Assembly (NCBI RefSeq): GCF_010672525.1
Contig: NZ_JAAHGH010000022.1
Coordinates: forward strand, 1-58,498
Source: Okeania sp. SIO2B3
GTDB lineage: Bacteria > Cyanobacteriota > Cyanobacteriia > Cyanobacteriales > Microcoleaceae
Direction: 5' to 3'
DNA length: 58,498 nt
Position numbers and translations under genes: made by a program. Under the pieces are notes generated by a model, which worked only from the letters and a program-made list of their open reading frames with translations, did no database searches and was not told the origin of the DNA. The stretch's first letter is position 1. Each line of letters opens with the position of its first letter. Shown here one piece after another: positions 55,687 through 58,498 of this stretch.

Positions 55687-56285
55687 GGGAGTTTCGACTT
55701 AGTTAACAATTTGCGATACGGAGCGCGATATAATACGCTAGTTCTCACACGCAAGTAGTAACGATGGTGACGCTTTGTATCTTCTGCACTAATCGCGACT
55801 TAAACATTTCTGGCAGTCTATCTATATAGACATAGACCTCAGAAGAAATCCCGCTCCCTAGGCTAAAACGGCGCAGTTAGGGTTTGAGGATTTTTTCTGA
55901 TGTTGATTGACAAAGACTTAAATGCAGGTATAGACTGTACAGATGCGGTCGGCTCGACCGTGAATGCCTGTGGATGAGTAACCGCCGACGGCCTCACAAG
56001 AAGCAGGAAGTAAACAGCCTCCTCCGGAGGAGCTACGCTATCAATTTGTCATGTTATGTGACGCTTTGTGTCAGTTTTATAGAGCAGCAGCAGCAGTACA
56101 TTAACTTTTCAGGTCGCGGAGCAAAGCGGAAAGCTTCTACGTTAGCAAATGGCCATTTGCTGGCGCATAACTATCGTTAACGTCCCTGTGGTCTACCGAA
56201 ATGAAAACCGCCGTAAGCGATCATCCGAAAATGATATAATATAATGTAGATGGGTAAATATTACGAAATTTACCCACCCTATTAC
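55687..56285. other. Gene-free stretch with short dispersed repeats
   Basis: Upstream of the phosphorylase-like gene and downstream of the DUF4912 gene. It holds the palindromic repeat at 56016-56041 and a half copy of the 28-bp palindrome near 56180. The ORF at 55974-56180 overlaps these repeats and is rejected. Confidence 0.5.
56016..56041 (+). repeat. Palindromic small dispersed repeat
   Basis: Core CTCCTCCGGAGGAG followed by CTACGCTA. Counterpart at 7665-7689. Confidence 0.65.
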
Positions 56286-58498
56286 TTAGGAATATAACTT
56301 AGCTACAGAAACAGTAAGTTCTCCGTTATTATCATCAGGATAAGTATCGACAAACAAGGCATACAAAGTAGTCGTTTCCAAGACCTCTAACGTTAGTGTT
56401 TCGTGAGACCCATTCAAAGTTGACCAGGTTTGCCCAACCGGAATATTTGTCTTTTTATTCTTCACTTTTCCACCAAAAATCCAAAGTAAAACAAATGGTT
56501 CACCAGAGGGACAGATATTAGAACCGTAACAAAATGTACCACTTTTAATCCGCACAATATAAATCCCTGGTTCAAGGGTTTCAGAGACTGCTGTTTCTTG
56601 CATTCCCTTAATTTGTGCATCATTTAGTGAATAGCAATTGTTACGACTATGGACAACAAGATGCTGAATTTCACAGTCACCAGGGGTGATGTTGCTTGTT
56701 GCGATCGCTGTTTCTTCTTTGCTTCCCGATCTTTGAGAAATTAAATCTGCACCAATAGTTGCTTCACCAGGAAGAATTGTTCCTACTGCCTCAAGATTTT
56801 CAGTTTGAGTCAAAACAGTTATTCGCAGTGGGTTAGAACGAGCAATCCTTAGCCACTGCAAATTATCAGTGACATAACCAATCTCTGCTAAATAATCAAC
56901 ATAACTAAGAGAACTAACATTGATAGGTATTTCTTTTTTCTGGATAGACTCCTCACAATCGTATTGTTGTATCTTTTGAGCTTTTTGTGAGTCTATATCA
57001 ACATCTGTAACATCATAAATCCGCAATTGGTATTGTTGTCCACCTTGTTGTTTGGCTGCATCTTTAGCAGCTTGAGAAACTACTAAATGAACACAAGCAC
57101 TCTGACGATCGTGAGGCACTATAGTAATCCAACTAGATTTCAATGCTTCCTCTGGAATCGTTGCTGTAGTGGGAGTTGTATCTAACTGTGTACTTTTTAC
57201 TTCATCACTGTCTACAGTAAAATTAGGTACAGGCATCCGGATACGGTTAGAACGAGCCAATTTTAGCCACTCATCCTCATCGGTGACATAGCCTATTTCT
57301 GCCTGGTAATCGCGGTCACTAACAAAAACAGGTACCTGCCTTTGCTGAGTAGATTCCTCACAATCATAGGCTTGTACATTGTATGCTGGCTGTGTATCCA
57401 AGTCAATACCTGTAACATCATAAATTCGCAACTGGTATTGTTCTCCCCCCTGTTCCTTCATTGCATTTTTCACAGTTTGAGGAACTTCCCAAGCTACCAT
57501 CATATTCTCTGGATTATCAGGAGCAATAGTAATTTTACACGGAGGTAATACCCATTTTACTGGTGTTTTACCTAATATTTCTGGTTCTTGTGCTACATTT
57601 TTATCTTCATCTACACGATATTCTGATATCCGAACTCGGTTAGAACGAGCCAATGGTAGCCACTGACCATCATTAGTAGCATAGCCTATTTCTGCTTGAT
57701 ATTCGCAATCATCTAGTAAATTTCCTACTTGCCACTGCTGATTTGACTCTTCAGAATCATAATACCTTGTACTGTGAGCTGGTTGTGATTCTAAGTCAAT
57801 ATTTGTGACATCATAAACCCGCAGTTGATATTGTTTACCTCCATATAATTTAGCTGCATCTTTGTCTGCTTCTGGAACTGACCAAGTTGCTGATGCACTT
57901 TTACTATGATGGGATTTCAGATTTATTTTACTATTTAGTTCCCGTTTTCGATTTGCCCATGCTGCTAATAATCCTGCTCCTCCTAATCCTAATGCTATTT
58001 CCCCTATTCCAATACCATCTGTTGGAGTTGTTTGATTTTCATCAACTGGTGTTGTTCCTGTATCTGTTGTCTCTACCTCTGATTCTGGTGTTGATACTCC
58101 TATACTTGGATTTTCATCCACCCTCGTGACAATTTCTGGTCTTGATATCCTGAGTTTCTCTGAACGAGCTAACTTTAACCACTGACCATCATCTGTTACA
58201 TAACCTATTTCTGCCTGATATTCATGTTCTGCTTCTAGAGAATCTAGTTGTTTTTCTGTGGTTGATTCTGAACAATCATACTGCTGCACACTTTGAGCTG
58301 GTTGTGAGTCTAAGTCTATATCTGTGACATCATAAACTCGTAGTTGATATTGTTTACCTCCTAGTGATTTGGCTGCATCTTTGTCTGCTTTTGGTACTGA
58401 CCAAGTTGCTAATCCATTTTGATTTGGTTGTGCTGTGAGATTAATTTCACTATTTTTGTCTCGATTTGCCCATGCTGCTAATAATCCTGCTCCTGCTA
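56286..58498 (-). CDS. DUF4912 repeat protein (5' end beyond the window)
   Basis: The reading frame is open to the right edge, so the true start is outside; an internal Met at 58289 is not taken as the start. It contains four or more DUF4912 units, each recognised by QYQLRIYDVTDIDLDSQ, then AEIGYVTDDGQWLKLARSNRIRI, and joined by variable threonine/glutamate-rich linkers. Two units are preceded by a glycine/alanine-rich hydrophobic segment (GLGGAGLLAAWANR), maybe a membrane anchor. The C-terminus (~last 130 residues) is a separate beta-rich domain with CEIQHLVVHSRNNCYSLN and GTFCYGSNICPSGEPFVLL. DUF4912 proteins are known in cyanobacteria without a settled role. Confidence 0.8.
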   Translation of the reverse strand, partial: AGAGLLAAWANRDKNSEINLTAQPNQNGLATWSVPKADKDAAKSLGGKQYQLRVYDVTDIDLDSQPAQSVQQYDCSESTTEKQLDSLEAEHEYQAEIGYVTDDGQWLKLARSEKLRISRPEIVTRVDENPSIGVSTPESEVETTDTGTTPVDENQTTPTDGIGIGEIALGLGGAGLLAAWANRKRELNSKINLKSHHSKSASATWSVPEADKDAAKLYGGKQYQLRVYDVTNIDLESQPAHSTRYYDSEESNQQWQVGNLLDDCEYQAEIGYATNDGQWLPLARSNRVRISEYRVDEDKNVAQEPEILGKTPVKWVLPPCKITIAPDNPENMMVAWEVPQTVKNAMKEQGGEQYQLRIYDVTGIDLDTQPAYNVQAYDCEESTQQRQVPVFVSDRDYQAEIGYVTDEDEWLKLARSNRIRMPVPNFTVDSDEVKSTQLDTTPTTATIPEEALKSSWITIVPHDRQSACVHLVVSQAAKDAAKQQGGQQYQLRIYDVTDVDIDSQKAQKIQQYDCEESIQKKEIPINVSSLSYVDYLAEIGYVTDNLQWLRIARSNPLRITVLTQTENLEAVGTILPGEATIGADLISQRSGSKEETAIATSNITPGDCEIQHLVVHSRNNCYSLNDAQIKGMQETAVSETLEPGIYIVRIKSGTFCYGSNICPSGEPFVLLWIFGGKVKNKKTNIPVGQTWSTLNGSHETLTLEVLETTTLYALFVDTYPDDNNGELTVSVAKLYS

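Noticed and set aside
57342-58129. Plus-strand ORFs opposite the DUF4912 gene
   Set aside because: They are antisense shadows of the DUF4912 repeat units.

Overview
The window is chromosomal DNA from a filamentous, probably marine, cyanobacterium. Evidence seen in the sequence: many HIP1 octamers (GCGATCGC), the RuBisCO assembly chaperone Raf1, a MenG-type methyltransferase, cyanobacterial DUF3493 and DUF4912 proteins, AT-rich DNA, and a coding fraction of only about 59% by my gene calls. Low coding density with abundant small repeats resembles Trichodesmium/Okeania-type genomes; the genus is an inference.

Layout. 1-8841: a large ammonium-transporter/PAS/adenylate-cyclase fusion protein, tRNA-Leu(UAG), a short-chain dehydrogenase and a glutaminase. 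9999-16851: a lone receiver protein, argS, a small unknown gene and a secreted DUF2330 protein. 17055-18215: a 265-bp-period tandem repeat without coding potential, lying upstream of an ACT-domain malic enzyme (18764-20152). 20203-20640: a compact, strongly structured RNA-like segment. 21304-31945: an unknown membrane protein, then the translation cluster rimP-nusA-ylxR-infB, whose nusA-ylxR gap is swollen to 1.8 kb by nested small repeats. 33283-41767: a small unknown gene, DUF3493, menG with DUF445, a receiver-GAF protein divergent from raf1, and a PhyH-type oxygenase with a coiled-coil tail. 42141-47539: cysC, an intact tnpB, a DASS-family transporter with a Usp-like partner, and a Uma2-family gene. 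48068-52014: a two-part ABC exporter split by a DUF1963 gene, then an RTX-type protein. 53582-54854: a decayed tnpB. 54886-58498: a nucleoside-phosphorylase-like gene and a DUF4912 repeat protein that runs off the right edge.

The gene-poor stretches are packed with dispersed repeats. I label them as follows. R1: AT-rich heptamers plus a block containing AGGCTTTAAACC and ending TTCGGTAA. R2: a ~273-bp MITE with termini TTAGGGCTTGCTGA. R3: ~250-265 bp with ATACCAATT-type ends and a GC-rich core. R4: ~75-110 bp with TATAGCAG-type ends. R5: ~125 bp with AGCAATC ends. R6: ~190-235 bp. R7: ends ATACCAAATTCATT. R8: AGGACTTACGCA termini. R9: GGCGTTGCTGA termini. R10: TATCATGTCCGG termini. A 21-bp small dispersed repeat (SDR) is also present. 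Heptamer tandem repeats (STRRs) often lie directly at start or stop codons.

Most notable are the Amt-cyclase fusion, which looks like a one-protein ammonium-to-cAMP signalling device with both catalytic halves intact; a tnpB carrying two in-frame copies of the same 21-bp repeat in opposite orientation, plus a frameshift and a 44-bp GC-rich hairpin repeat; the orphan structured RNA; and the 265-bp minisatellite.
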